DNA of 64,000 nucleotides from JACDAE01 sp963717195 (GTDB taxonomy: Bacteria > Chloroflexota > Ktedonobacteria > Ktedonobacterales > Ktedonobacteraceae): the NCBI GenBank assembly GCA_963717195.1, contig CAVQVR010000008.1:22862-86861 (forward strand), given 5' to 3'. The translations under genes were made by a program, and so were the position numbers. Numbering within the stretch: position 1 is the first letter of the stretch; each line of letters begins with the position of its first letter. Below, in pieces: positions 35,833-44,883 of this stretch. The notes below the pieces were generated by a model. That model had not been told where the DNA came from. It searched no databases and was given only the letters and a program-made list of their open reading frames with translations.

Positions 35833-36243
35833 ATGCTCATATCTGACGGAGGCGGCAGCTCTGACACGCTTATCGTCCATACTGATTCTATGCTTCAGAC
35901 CGGAAAAGACATTGAGGGCAATGCTGTTAGCCTGGGTGGTGATCTGGCCTGGCACATGAATGACTTTCACAATCAATACACATCATCTTCAGTCCCGCTT
36001 TGTCTGCGCACTATCTTAGAGCCATATGCAACTGCTCGTAAGACAGAACTGGACAAAATGGTCAAAAGACGCCACACGATCGGCGATCTCCTCACAAAGG
36101 CGGCTAACCTGCACGAATTGAACGAAGACATGCAAAAGAGTGGCTTTGCAAACCTCTACCAGAACATCAATGGCTACTATGGGTCAGGGGTAGACAGTGC
36201 AGATCCAGTGAATTTGCAACGCGGAATCAGCACTCAGAAGTGA
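35833..36243 (+). CDS. WXG100/ESX-like small helical protein
   Basis: 136 residues with no signal peptide. The pattern is that of WXG100-superfamily cargo: an amphipathic helix starting SDTLIVHTDSMLQTGKDIEG, a central turn with Trp (GDLAWHMNDF), a second helix (LRTILEPYATARKTELDKMVKR), then a third segment and a flexible tail with YYGSG. The canonical WxG triplet is not exact, so the call rests on helix pattern and on the neighbours. Start chosen at the ATG at 35833 with GGGAGGG upstream. It is 21 bp from the EspG-like gene and probably cotranscribed. Confidence 0.55.
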   Translation: MLISDGGGSSDTLIVHTDSMLQTGKDIEGNAVSLGGDLAWHMNDFHNQYTSSSVPLCLRTILEPYATARKTELDKMVKRRHTIGDLLTKAANLHELNEDMQKSGFANLYQNINGYYGSGVDSADPVNLQRGISTQK

Positions 36244-36264
36244 TGAACAAGGAAGGTTAGATGC

Positions 36265-37230
36265 ATGTCAGAGCCTATTTCGCTCCGCCTGACAGCGGAG
36301 GAGCTATGCCTACTTCAAGATGCCCTGGGAATCGATGTATTCCCTGGATTTGAGGCCAATCTGCTCTCAGAGCTGGATGATGTTCAGCGCACCCAGGCAT
36401 TAAGAACCGCCGCGCATACCTTGAGAGCTCGCGGGCTGGTCGGGTGGGATGAGACATCGCGCCCGCGTATTCAACCAGCCGTGGCTGAGATACTGTTGGA
36501 TTATGCTCATCCATGGTATACACTCTTCGTCGATACCTATGTTGTTTCCACACGTGTTCTTCCTTTTCTCTATGTTGTGGGCAAACAGGCTATTTATGAA
36601 CAGTGCCAGCCAGAGTCAGATGTAGTGCAGTTACGCGTATTGGATCAAGAAGAGCTGTGGAAACGTCTCTTTCCAATGCTGAGAGCAGAAAGAGACGTTC
36701 GATGATATCGAACCAGATTCTATAGGGGCACCATTTATAAGCCCGTCCGATCACTCCGATCATATCGAAGCCCGATCCGTAGGGGCGCGATTTATAAGCC
36801 CGTCCTGGCAAGGCGAGATTATACAGAGCGTGTTAAAAGAGGGAGTGAAGGCGGCGCGTGAGAACGAGGAAGCGGCTTATCGACTTTTCTCCAACTCCCT
36901 ATCACAACCTCTGGCCGAGAGACTGGCAGCAGCTTATCATGATCCAAAGGTAGTGCAGTATATGGCGCGTTGGGAACAGACACCAACGCAGGAGCATCCT
37001 GCCCCTGAGGTGGCGTTGACGATTTTGCAAGGACAGAGTGGAGCTTTCTGCTCTGGGTAGAAGAGCCGGCGAAGGGAGAGGAGGCACGGGTGGTTGTACG
37101 ACCTGCCACAAACAATCTCCTGCAAGCCTGCATCATGCAAGTACTTCCTCCATCCATAACAATAGACGAAATGTATTTTACGAAAAACATATTTTACCTT
37201 TTTCCATCAGGAAATTCAGGAGGTGCACAA
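36265..37230 (+). pseudogene. EspG-like ESX chaperone gene, frameshifted
   Basis: The first frame (36265-36705, 146 residues) begins EPISLRLTAEELCLLQDALG and LRTAAHTLRARGLVGWDE, resembling the opening of EspG-type ESX secretion-associated proteins. The sequence then continues one frame over, open from 36683 to 37060 and including VKAARENEEAAYRLF. It shifts again near 37030 (WSFLLWVEEPAKGEEARVVV) up to the next start at 37231. Joined, it gives about 320 residues, near the EspG length. Residues from 36721 to 36809 come from two copies of an intergenic-type repeat, reading IGAPFISPS and VGARFISPS. Start ATG with GGAAGG upstream. Homology is by pattern only. Confidence 0.5.
36721..36809. repeat. 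Two copies of a GTAGGGGC-type repeat inside the EspG-like frame
   Basis: Copies at 36721-36751 (TATAGGGGCACCATTTATAA...) and 36779-36809 (CGTAGGGGCGCGATTTATAA...) share TTTATAAGCCCGTCC. The same subtype appears as single inverted arms at 13739 and 44939. Both copies are open in the frame that links the two halves of the EspG-like gene. Confidence 0.8.
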
Positions 37231-38832
37231 ATGAGTTCCTGGCTGACTAACACTTTCCGCTCCCTGTCGCGCTCAATTAGGAGCATGGGGAAAACATCTG
37301 AACGAGATGAAAGATCGCTATATCTATTGGAATGACGATTACTATCAGAAAGCTCAGAAACTGGTCAGTGAGCGACAATATCAGGGTAATGGGGCAACCT
37401 CTTTTCTACAGGCCGTGGATACAGATATCAACATGTTCAGACCAGTCTATGATGGGATCGGGCATGCCAGTAGTGCCTGTTATAATCTGCAGAATGCAAT
37501 GGTAAATAGCAGTTCAAAATATGATAACGCAATGGCCGCGCTGTATCCTTCGTACGAGCCACCATGGCGATAGATGGGTCTGTGTTTGACAATTGGCGCA
37601 ACCAGTTGCTTCAAATCACCCTGGCACACATTGGTGGTGGTGGAATAATGCGAACATTCTCAATCGCATCCTCGAAAATGGCAATAGTTACATCTATGGG
37701 GGCTATAATAAAGCGTATCAGGCCGTTGAGTATATCGTCAAAGAGGATGCAGACGCCTATGCGCAGACATATATAGCTGAATGGCTTCCGTGGCAACACA
37801 ACGGGAATCAGAATATTGGGGTGGACTTCATAATTACAGCTCTAATTACCCATCTCCTCCTCAAGATCTATCAATTGATCCTCAGCAAATGATGAAGCTA
37901 ACCGCAGGATCATACAGATCCAGCAAGAGATTCGAGCATATTACCTATCAGCCTTTAATCAGTTATCAAACGAGATCGAGTACAATCTCACCTGCTGGGC
38001 CGCTGATCTCTTTAGTGCGCATGAAGATTTCCAGGAGGCCATGCAGTACTCAGAAAACTACATGAGTGCCAGAGACCTGTTCGATTTTATCCAGAACGAC
38101 GACAGAGCTGGTCGTCTTTATAACACCCAGAGTACCACGAAGCCAATTACGATTACCCCGTATAGGACAAAAGATGGTAAAACAGGGCTTTTGATTTCCG
38201 TTGGTGGAACGGATACAAACGATATAGCCTGGGATACAGATATTTTCACCGCTCTTCAGACCGGGATGGGTACAGATAATCCTTTGCTGGATGATGTAAA
38301 GGCCGCGATCCGGTCCTATATGCAAGAGCATCGTGAAATGACAGGGTCTGAGATCACCTTTGCTGGCTATAGTCTGGGCGGGATGACAGTTCAGCAAATG
38401 GCCCAGGATATTACAGGTGGCAATGACCCAGATTTGAGTGGATACGATCTTCATGTTGCCCAGGTAATTACTTATGGTGCACCTGTGATGGGAGCACCCA
38501 TAGGGAACAATGTAAAGTACAATATGTACGATGCGACCTATGATCCTGTACCGTTGCTCTCATCTTATGAAAATCCTACGGTGAGTTCTATTGGGATAGA
38601 AAATGGTGGTGTGATTGATGTTAAAGCCGCTTTGGATACCCTTAGCGCCGCTGATAAGATGTCATGGGATGAGAGGTTACACACCTATATTGATCCAGGA
38701 GATCAATATTCAGTGCATATCCATGAGATTAGTGATGTAGGAAAACAGGGAAGCTTTGATATACCAGATCTTATAAGTCCTTTAGGTCCTGCTAGCTCTA
38801 CTATCCATATTCCTAAGCGAGAGTTGCAGTAA
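37231..38832 (+). pseudogene. Secretion-cargo-like alpha/beta hydrolase (lipase fold), at least five frameshifts
   Basis: Starts at an ATG preceded by AGGAGG. Reading across frames gives one protein: MSSWLTNTFRSLSRSIRSMGK, then (frame 2) DRYIYWNDDYYQKAQKLVS and AVDTDINMFRPVYDGIGHASS, then DGSVFDNWRNQLLQI, NANILNRILENGNSYIYGGY, GGLHNYSSNYPSPPQDL, and IQIQQEIRAYYLSAFNQL. From 38041 it is a clean lipase domain with SVGGTDTNDIAWDTD, nucleophile elbow FAGYSLGGMT and VITYGAPVMGAP. Breaks lie near 37280, 37560, 37630, 37830 and 37900, mostly at short homopolymers. The helical N-terminus plus C-terminal enzyme is the design of type VII (LXG/WXG) effectors. The intact 263-residue part (38041-38832) may still be expressed. 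Confidence 0.65.
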
Positions 38833-38877
38833 CTTGGTGAGATGCCAGGGATGAGAATGTAAAGGAGGTAAAGCTAA

Positions 38878-39090
38878 TCAACTCGACAGAGTAATACGCC
38901 CGATCTTGTTAGCTCCATATTCGGTGAACCAGAGGGTATTGTTTTTACCCATTGTAAGGGTACCTAAACCACAGAGGAAGGTGCATTTGGTGGGCAGGGT
39001 TACTTCAGTCGTGTTTCCCTGAGGAGTGATGCCTGCAATCTTGTCGGCAAGGTATTCTGTAAACCAGAGAGTATCGCCAGATCCTGATCC
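38878..39090 (-). pseudogene. Truncated virginiamycin-B-lyase-like (Vgb) propeller remnant
   Basis: The minus strand encodes two Vgb-type blades, DTLWFTEYLADKIAGITPQG and NTLWFTEYGANKIGRITLSS, ending in a stop at 38878. An in-frame stop at 39091-39093 cuts it off and no start is present. The full family has about seven blades, so only the C-terminal end is left. The convergent lipase-like gene ends 46 bp away. Confidence 0.75.
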
Positions 39091-39941
39091 CTATCGATAG
39101 TCAGTATATTTAAAGATATAGGTATGTTCACGTAGTTTACCATAGATCACGCAAGAAGAGACATTGGTTTCCACGTTATTGTTGTAGTGCCAGGGAAATC
39201 TTCTGAACATTCCCCTCGTTCTCACTCTCGTGGGATGGTGTGGTAAGAACCGTGATCGATAATGCGAGTATAGGTGAGCAGGTGGGGGTCTAACATGGGG
39301 CAGATGTCCCATTGTTGTGCTAGAAAATGCTGAACTCTTTTGCCCTTGTAATTCCTCAACAAATCAGGTATGCTCCCTCAAGAGAAACATTCTTCTCCCA
39401 AATCGTTCTCTCACCATCCTTGACAGGAAATCGTTCATGACACATACCTCCTCTTCCCAATTCAATGCTCTCCTTCCTGCCCTTGTACAGAGCACACATA
39501 GCGTGTATCGCAAAAAAAACTATGTACAGGTCGGAATACCGGAATGCCGGAATGTGTGTATGGATTACTCAATACATCTCTCTTTATAATGAACACGCCG
39601 ATGCCAAAGTAGGGGTAAGGGGCGGTGTGGCGCAGGGTGGGGGCCTCGTGCTTACCCTGGCCGGGACAATTGAGAATGCTAAAGTAAAATGTATTGGGTC
39701 TTGCGCTTACCCTGGCTGGGAGAATTGAGAACGCCACTCTTTTTCCTCCCGCCGCTGTTGGCAAAAGTACGCATTGCGCGAAAATCAAAAAGCTCTGATG
39801 TCCGGATGGCAAATATAGACAGACCTTCCCAGAACACGTACAATACCATCGTAGGAGCCGCGTCTACGACGCCCGTCGCTCCCTTCTCCACCTCTATCAT
39901 TATTGCAGGCAATTTTAGCGAATTATTAGGAAGAGTTTTGC
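39091..39941. other. Region without a supported gene, containing repeats
   Basis: The short frames here lack ribosome sites and family patterns. Two direct copies of a 30-base segment containing GCTTACCCTGGC and AATTGAGAA lie at about 39649 and 39709. A diverged GTAGGAGCCGCGTCTACGACGCCCG repeat arm is at 39851-39875. Confidence 0.6.
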
Positions 39942-41399
39942 ATGCGAGATTTAGCAATCAAGGCGCTCAATATCGCCCGACAGCTTGGTGCCAGCTATGC
40001 CGATGTGCGCGTCATGGAACGTACAATCGAGGGTATCGAAGTAAAAAATGGGCGCGTCGAGGGTGTCTCCAGCAGCACCAGTAGCGGCTTTAATGTACGT
40101 GTTATTGTGAGTGGAGCCTGGGGTTTCGCCAGTAGCGCACGCATGGACGACGCCGAGGCCGAACGAGTAGCGAAACAGGCCATACAGATTGCCCATGCCA
40201 GCGCACTCGTCGCCGGAGAACCAGTGCGTCTCTCTCCACTCCCTCCGCAGAAGGGCTCCTATCGTACACCCATGAGCATTGATCCCTTCTCCGTCCCTCT
40301 CAACCAGAAAGTGCAATTGCTCCTCGATGCAGACGCCGCCATGCGTAGCGTTAAAGGCGTCGCTCTGACCAGCGGCAACATGGAATATTCACGCGAACGT
40401 AAATTCTTCGTGAATACCGAGGGCAGCGAGATCGAGCAGGAACTCTTTGACACCGGAGCTGCCATCGAGGCCAGTGCAGTCGATCCTGAAAGCAGCGAGA
40501 TACAGACGCGCTCTTATCCCAACTCGTTTGGACGCCAGGCCGGCACATCTGGCTACGAGTTTATCGAAGCAATGCACCTGGCCGATCACGCCGTACGTAT
40601 CGGCGAAGAGGCGGTACAACTCCTCTCAGCGCCCCAGTGTCCCAGTGGCATCATGACCGTCATCCTCGATGGACCACAGGTCGCGTTACAGGTCCACGAG
40701 TCGTGCGGTCACCCCATTGAGCTTGATCGTGTGCTTGGTATGGAGGCCGGATTTGTCGGCAAGTCATTTCTGACGACCGACAAGCTGAATGCTAACTATC
40801 GCTATGGTTCGGATGTCGTCAATATCATAGCCGATGCCACTACGCCCGGCGCACTGGGCACGTTCGGCTGGGATGACGAGGGCGTTCCGGCTCAGAGTAC
40901 TCCCATTGTCACCAACGGTATCTTCACAGGTTATCTGATGTCACGTGATACCGCTCCACTGCTCGGCCTGAGCAGCAATGGTTGTGTACGAGCCGACAAC
41001 TGGAACCGCCTGCCGATGATCCGTATGACCAATGTTAGCTTGCAGCCGGGTGCGTGGAAACTCGCCGATCTTATTGCGGACACCGATGATGGTATCTATA
41101 TGAGCATTAACAAAAGCTGGAGTATCGATGATCGTCGCCTCAACTTCCAGTTCGGCGTCGAAATGGCCTACGAGATTAAAAACGGAAAACTCGGTCGCGT
41201 ACTTAAAAATGCTACCTACACCGGGATCACCCCTCAGTTCTGGGGCTCGTGCGACGCTATCTGTGGGCGCGACGAGTGGACCGTGTGGGGCACGCCCAAT
41301 TGTGGCAAAGGTGAACCGATGCAGACCATGCGTACCGGGCATGGCGCGGCACCAGCTCGCTTTCGCAATGTACAGGTTGGTGTTGGTCGCTGGTCATAA
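39942..41399 (+). CDS. tldD: TldD-type metalloprotease
   Basis: Cytoplasmic zinc protease subunit of 485 residues. TldD/TldE complexes in E. coli cleave unfolded peptides, including microcin precursors and CcdA. The zinc motif HESCGHPIE (about residue 255) and the C-terminal Cys and GRDEW region are intact. The N-terminal domain has ASYADVRVMERTIEGIEVKNGRVEG, typical for the family. AGGAAGAG lies upstream of the ATG. No tldE/pmbA gene is adjacent, so a partner must be elsewhere. Confidence 0.93.
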   Translation: MRDLAIKALNIARQLGASYADVRVMERTIEGIEVKNGRVEGVSSSTSSGFNVRVIVSGAWGFASSARMDDAEAERVAKQAIQIAHASALVAGEPVRLSPLPPQKGSYRTPMSIDPFSVPLNQKVQLLLDADAAMRSVKGVALTSGNMEYSRERKFFVNTEGSEIEQELFDTGAAIEASAVDPESSEIQTRSYPNSFGRQAGTSGYEFIEAMHLADHAVRIGEEAVQLLSAPQCPSGIMTVILDGPQVALQVHESCGHPIELDRVLGMEAGFVGKSFLTTDKLNANYRYGSDVVNIIADATTPGALGTFGWDDEGVPAQSTPIVTNGIFTGYLMSRDTAPLLGLSSNGCVRADNWNRLPMIRMTNVSLQPGAWKLADLIADTDDGIYMSINKSWSIDDRRLNFQFGVEMAYEIKNGKLGRVLKNATYTGITPQFWGSCDAICGRDEWTVWGTPNCGKGEPMQTMRTGHGAAPARFRNVQVGVGRWS

Positions 41400-41520
41400 G
41401 GTCAGAGCTGGCCCAATATCACCATTGATGAATACGTCTTGATATGATTTAATAAGAGGAAATCTCTGTTTTCTTGTATGGTGCGGGCATACCATAAGCA
41501 GCCCGGCAAAGGGGATACGT

Positions 41521-42027
41521 GTGAGCAGCGAAGAGAAACCTGGACGCATCGCCGTCTATCCGGGCAGCTTTGATCCTTTAACGAACGGACATCTCGATAT
41601 TGCACGCCGAGCGGCGCGTATTTTCGACACGTTGATCATTGCCGTCTATGCTTTCCCGGCCAAAAACCTGCTATTTTCGGCTGAGGAACGCGTTGCACTC
41701 TGGCAGGAGGTCATCGCTGCGGAGGGATTAGAGAATGTGCGCGTTGAGAAATTCACAACGCTCGTGGTAGAATATGTACGGTCTGTAGGTGGCCAGGCTA
41801 TCATTAGAGGGTTGCGTGCCCCCAACGATTTTGCAACAGAGTTTCAGCAAGGCTTAATAAATCGCAAACTTGCACCAGAGATTGAGACCGTGTGCTTGCT
41901 AACAAATCTAGAAAACCTTATTGTCAGTTCTTCTCTTTTAAAGGAAGTGGTGCGTCTGGGCGGCAACGTAGACGATATGCTCCCCGACGTAGTAATGCTC
42001 GCATTACAAAACAAAGCCGGCTTGTAG
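41521..42027 (+). CDS. coaD: Phosphopantetheine adenylyltransferase
   Basis: Fourth step of coenzyme A synthesis: 4'-phosphopantetheine + ATP to dephospho-CoA. 168 residues with the nucleotidyltransferase motif YPGSFDPLTNGHLDI, IIRGLRAPNDFATEFQ and the IVSSSLLKEVVRLGGNV motif close to the end. GTG start with AAAGGGGA 8 bases upstream. The stop codon TAG lies inside a GTAGGGG repeat, so the C-terminal end was probably set by repeat insertion. First gene of a conserved cluster leading to fatty-acid genes. Confidence 0.97.
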   Translation: MSSEEKPGRIAVYPGSFDPLTNGHLDIARRAARIFDTLIIAVYAFPAKNLLFSAEERVALWQEVIAAEGLENVRVEKFTTLVVEYVRSVGGQAIIRGLRAPNDFATEFQQGLINRKLAPEIETVCLLTNLENLIVSSSLLKEVVRLGGNVDDMLPDVVMLALQNKAGL

Positions 42028-42096
42028 GGGCCGCGTTGACGCCGCCCAGGTGCGTCCGGCACGATATCGCGTAGGGGCCACGTTTACGACGCCCAG
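42024..42096. repeat. Two GTAGGGGCC-type repeat arms in direct orientation
   Basis: Copies at 42024-42052 (GTAGGGGCCGCGTTGACGCC...) and 42071-42096 (GTAGGGGCCACGTTTACGAC...). The first overlaps the coaD stop codon. The same arm sequence occurs at 44884, 46870, 61335 and 61397. Confidence 0.85.
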
Positions 42097-42134
42097 CCCG
42101 TGTCTAAGGCGAAGAAGGAGGAAAAAGGAGAGAC

Positions 42135-42794
42135 ATGGATATCCTATATCTCGTTGATCGCCTGGAGAATCTCATTGCCAGCAGTCGCCGTATGCCCCTG
42201 GTAAACCAGATCATCCTTAAAGAGACTGATGTTCTTCCCATTATTGAACAAATGCGTACCTCCATCCCTGATGAAGTAAAGCAAGCGCGGCGCATTATTC
42301 AGGAGAAAGAGCGTATCCTGGCCCAGGCCCAGGCCGATGCCAGCAATCTGCTAGCCCGTGCAAATGAAGAGGGAGAACGAGCAATAAACCGCGAAGGACT
42401 CTTACGTGGCGCGGAAGAACGTTCGCAGAAAATGCTCTGGCAGGCGCAAGAGCAGGCCCATACAATCATAAGGCGAGCCGAAGAGCACTCGGAACACCTG
42501 AAGATTGACGCCGATGCCTATGTGATGGAGACATTGCGTAACCTGAGGGAACATCTCACAGGTGTTGAGACCGAGGTCAGCCGTACCATTCTGAGTATCG
42601 AGCGAGGACTTGAAAGCATGGAGCAGCAGGACGCAGTAGAAGAGGCTCATGATGATGGAGACGTGGATAATGAAGATGTGGATAATGAGGAACCTGACGA
42701 GAAAAGGGTAGAAGGTGCTCCACGTCCACTGCATTCTCTGCCACGGCGTGCCTCATTGGCCGTAGATACGATGGGGGGACCAACATTCCCATAA
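42135..42794 (+). CDS. Coiled-coil protein conserved beside coaD (ATP-synthase-b-like/DivIVA-like)
   Basis: 219 residues, no membrane helix. After MDILYLVDRLENLIASSRRMPLVNQIILKE the region about 50-150 is a long charged coiled coil (ILAQAQADASNLLARANEE, QAQEQAHTIIRRAEEHSE). A very acidic segment with DDGDVDNEDVDNEEPDEK and a basic tail follow. Such proteins in this position are usually annotated as ATP synthase b-like or DivIVA-like; a membrane-free scaffold or cell-division-linked role is possible but unproven. GGAGGAAAAAGGAGAG precedes the ATG. Confidence 0.7.
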   Translation: MDILYLVDRLENLIASSRRMPLVNQIILKETDVLPIIEQMRTSIPDEVKQARRIIQEKERILAQAQADASNLLARANEEGERAINREGLLRGAEERSQKMLWQAQEQAHTIIRRAEEHSEHLKIDADAYVMETLRNLREHLTGVETEVSRTILSIERGLESMEQQDAVEEAHDDGDVDNEDVDNEEPDEKRVEGAPRPLHSLPRRASLAVDTMGGPTFP

Positions 42795-42843
42795 ATCAAA
42801 TTTCGTGTGGACGCCAAATGAACCATATCAGAGCAGTAAGGGC

Positions 42844-42872
42844 TTGACACCCTCTTTCCGCTTGTCTATAAT
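42844..42872 (+). promoter_or_regulatory. Sigma-70-type promoter of the yceD-rpmF-fabD operon
   Basis: TTGACA at 42844-42849, 17-bp spacer, TATAAT at 42867-42872. The first gene starts 99 bases downstream of the -10 box. Confidence 0.88.
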
Positions 42873-42970
42873 GAGCAGGCATCAGCGAAGAACGAGGAAT
42901 ATTAGACCTTGCGCCATTGTTTATTTTATCTGGGGTATTCTATTCTCAACGTAGGAAAGGGTTTTATTCC

Positions 42971-43516
42971 ATGATTTTTAATGTGGCGCAGCTAATGAAG
43001 TCTCCTGTCGGAAACTCATTAGAATATGAGATAGAAGAGAACGTTCAGCTCGACAAAGACCTCAAAATGATTGGACCAATCACTGGTCATGTGCGCCTGC
43101 GGCGCATCAACCAGGGTCTGCTGGCAGATGGGTGGGTAGACCTGACACTTGAGCAGGAATGCACGCGTTGCTTGCGACAATTTGAGCAGCAGATGCATGT
43201 AACATTTGAAGAGCGTTTTTATCCAACGATGGATGTCATCACCGGGGCACCGCAACTTCCGCCAGATGACGGGGAGGACGCGTTCCCTATCGACGATCAT
43301 CACCAGGTCGATCTCAACGAAACAGTGAGGCAGCACGTCTTACTCGAAATACCGATGGTAACCCTCTGCAAAGAGGATTGTGCAGGTCTTTGCTCACAAT
43401 GTGGGAAGGATCTCAACGAGGGTTCCTGCGATTGTCAGCCCGAGGTCGATTCTCGACTGAGTATATTACAAACATTGTTACAGAATCAAGAGTCAACAAA
43501 TAACACGAGTAGGTAA
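42971..43516 (+). CDS. yceD: YceD (DUF177) protein
   Basis: 181 residues. DUF177 proteins affect 23S rRNA accumulation and nearly always precede rpmF, as here. Motifs: QECTRCLRQFEQ in the middle and the Cys cluster CKEDCAGLCSQCGKDLNEGSCDC at the end, probably a metal site. The frame is open from 42917, but the ATG at 42971 follows a purine-rich GGAAAGGG and starts the family's first strand (MIFNVAQLMKSP). Confidence 0.93.
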   Translation: MIFNVAQLMKSPVGNSLEYEIEENVQLDKDLKMIGPITGHVRLRRINQGLLADGWVDLTLEQECTRCLRQFEQQMHVTFEERFYPTMDVITGAPQLPPDDGEDAFPIDDHHQVDLNETVRQHVLLEIPMVTLCKEDCAGLCSQCGKDLNEGSCDCQPEVDSRLSILQTLLQNQESTNNTSR

Positions 43517-43567
43517 ACCTGATATTCTTTCAGGCTCAAATACTGGTGGAAGAGGAGAACACAAGAC

Positions 43568-43756
43568 ATGGGAGCATTACCCAAACAGCGTACCTCGCAT
43601 GCCCGTCAGGGTGAGCGACGTGCCCATCATCAACTGGATTTACCGCAATTAGTGGCCTGCCCAAATTGCAGGCGGCCCCGACTCTCACACCATGCCTGCC
43701 CCAACTGCGGAATGTATCGTGGTCGCCAGGTATTCTTGCCCCGGACAAAGAAGTGA
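43568..43756 (+). CDS. rpmF: 50S ribosomal protein L32
   Basis: Ribosomal large-subunit protein of 62 residues. The start MGALPKQRTSHARQGERR and the zinc ribbon VACPNCRRPRLSH with CPNCGMYRGRQV are characteristic of the four-Cys form, which binds zinc. GAGGAG precedes the ATG. It lies between yceD and fabD; plsX and fabH, often present here, are missing. Confidence 0.98.
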   Translation: MGALPKQRTSHARQGERRAHHQLDLPQLVACPNCRRPRLSHHACPNCGMYRGRQVFLPRTKK

Positions 43757-43787
43757 GCCTGTTTCACATTGCGCAAGAGAGCAGAAT

Positions 43788-44798
43788 ATGACGACACGAG
43801 TCGCCTTTCTTTTCCCTGGGCAAGGTAGTCAGGCGGTCGGTATGGGAGCCGATATTTTCGCGGCATCAGCTGCCGCGAAAAGCGTTTTTGAGAACGTCGA
43901 TGAAGCTCTTGGCTTTCCACTGAGCACACTTTGTTTCCAGGGTCCGGAAGAAACCTTACGTAAAACAATTAATGCACAACCTGCCATTGTTACGGTCAGC
44001 CTCGCCTACCTCGCAGCATTTCAGGAAGCATTTTCTTCAACAGCATCTTCCTGGTCCTCACCGCTCACTCCCGACTTTACAGCCGGTCATAGTGTCGGTG
44101 AATTTGCGTCCCTGGTGGTCGCGGGCGCACTTGATCTGAAAGATACGGCGCTGCTGGTCCGCGAACGAGGGCGCTTGATGGATATCGAAGAGGTAGCCTG
44201 CCCAGGGGGTATGGCTGCGATTATCGGTCTGGCGGCGGAACCTTTACAGGAGATTTGTCAGGAAGTCAGCCAGCAACTGGCGACAGAACGCACGGACGCA
44301 TCTCATCCAGGCCAGGGTCGGGTTACGGTCGCCAATTATAACGCACCCGGACAGATCGTTATCTCAGGTGAGCGACGAGCATTGGAGCAAGCCGCAGAAC
44401 TGGCCAAAGCGCGTGGTGCCAAAAAGGTAATGCCACTTTCGGTCAGTGGAGCCTTCCATTCGCCCGTTATGTACCCGGCCATTGAGGGTATGGCACGAGC
44501 GCTGGCCAAAGCGCCTTTACAGAATCCCACCATTCCCATTATCAGCAATATTACAGCCACCCCACTGACGAATGCCCAGGAGCTGCGTGAAGAGCTTGCG
44601 CAACAACTTGCCACATCAGTGCAGTGGATTCGCAGCATTGAATACTTAAGCGCTGCAGGCGTCACAACTTTTATTGAAATTGGTCCTGGTCAGGCATTAG
44701 CGGGCATGATCAAGCGCATTGTCAAAGGTGCAAAGATTATCAATATAGGGACGGTGGCAGAAGTCGAAAAAGCCGTGACCTGTGTTCGTGAAATGTGA
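43788..44798 (+). CDS. fabD: Malonyl-CoA:ACP transacylase
   Basis: Moves malonyl groups from CoA to acyl carrier protein for fatty-acid synthesis. 336 residues with FLFPGQGSQAVGMG, nucleophile motif AGHSVGEFASLV, YNAPGQIVISG, the catalytic His in SVSGAFHSPVM and FIEIGPGQALAGM. The frame is open further upstream over rpmF, but MTTRVAFLFPGQGSQ is the family start. Ribosome site (CAAGAGAG) is weak, suggesting coupling to rpmF. acpP lies 1 kb downstream. Confidence 0.97.
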   Translation: MTTRVAFLFPGQGSQAVGMGADIFAASAAAKSVFENVDEALGFPLSTLCFQGPEETLRKTINAQPAIVTVSLAYLAAFQEAFSSTASSWSSPLTPDFTAGHSVGEFASLVVAGALDLKDTALLVRERGRLMDIEEVACPGGMAAIIGLAAEPLQEICQEVSQQLATERTDASHPGQGRVTVANYNAPGQIVISGERRALEQAAELAKARGAKKVMPLSVSGAFHSPVMYPAIEGMARALAKAPLQNPTIPIISNITATPLTNAQELREELAQQLATSVQWIRSIEYLSAAGVTTFIEIGPGQALAGMIKRIVKGAKIINIGTVAEVEKAVTCVREM

Positions 44799-44883
44799 CT
44801 GCTCAGTGGCGTATAATGGGAAATATCGTGCCAGGGCTGCAAACATTTGGTAAACGACACAAGCATTGCACGTGATATCTCGC

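Noticed and set aside
39091..39312. Minus-strand frame of 73 codons
   Set aside because: No ribosome site and no recognisable pattern (His/Arg/Pro-rich low complexity); it also overlaps the Vgb remnant border.
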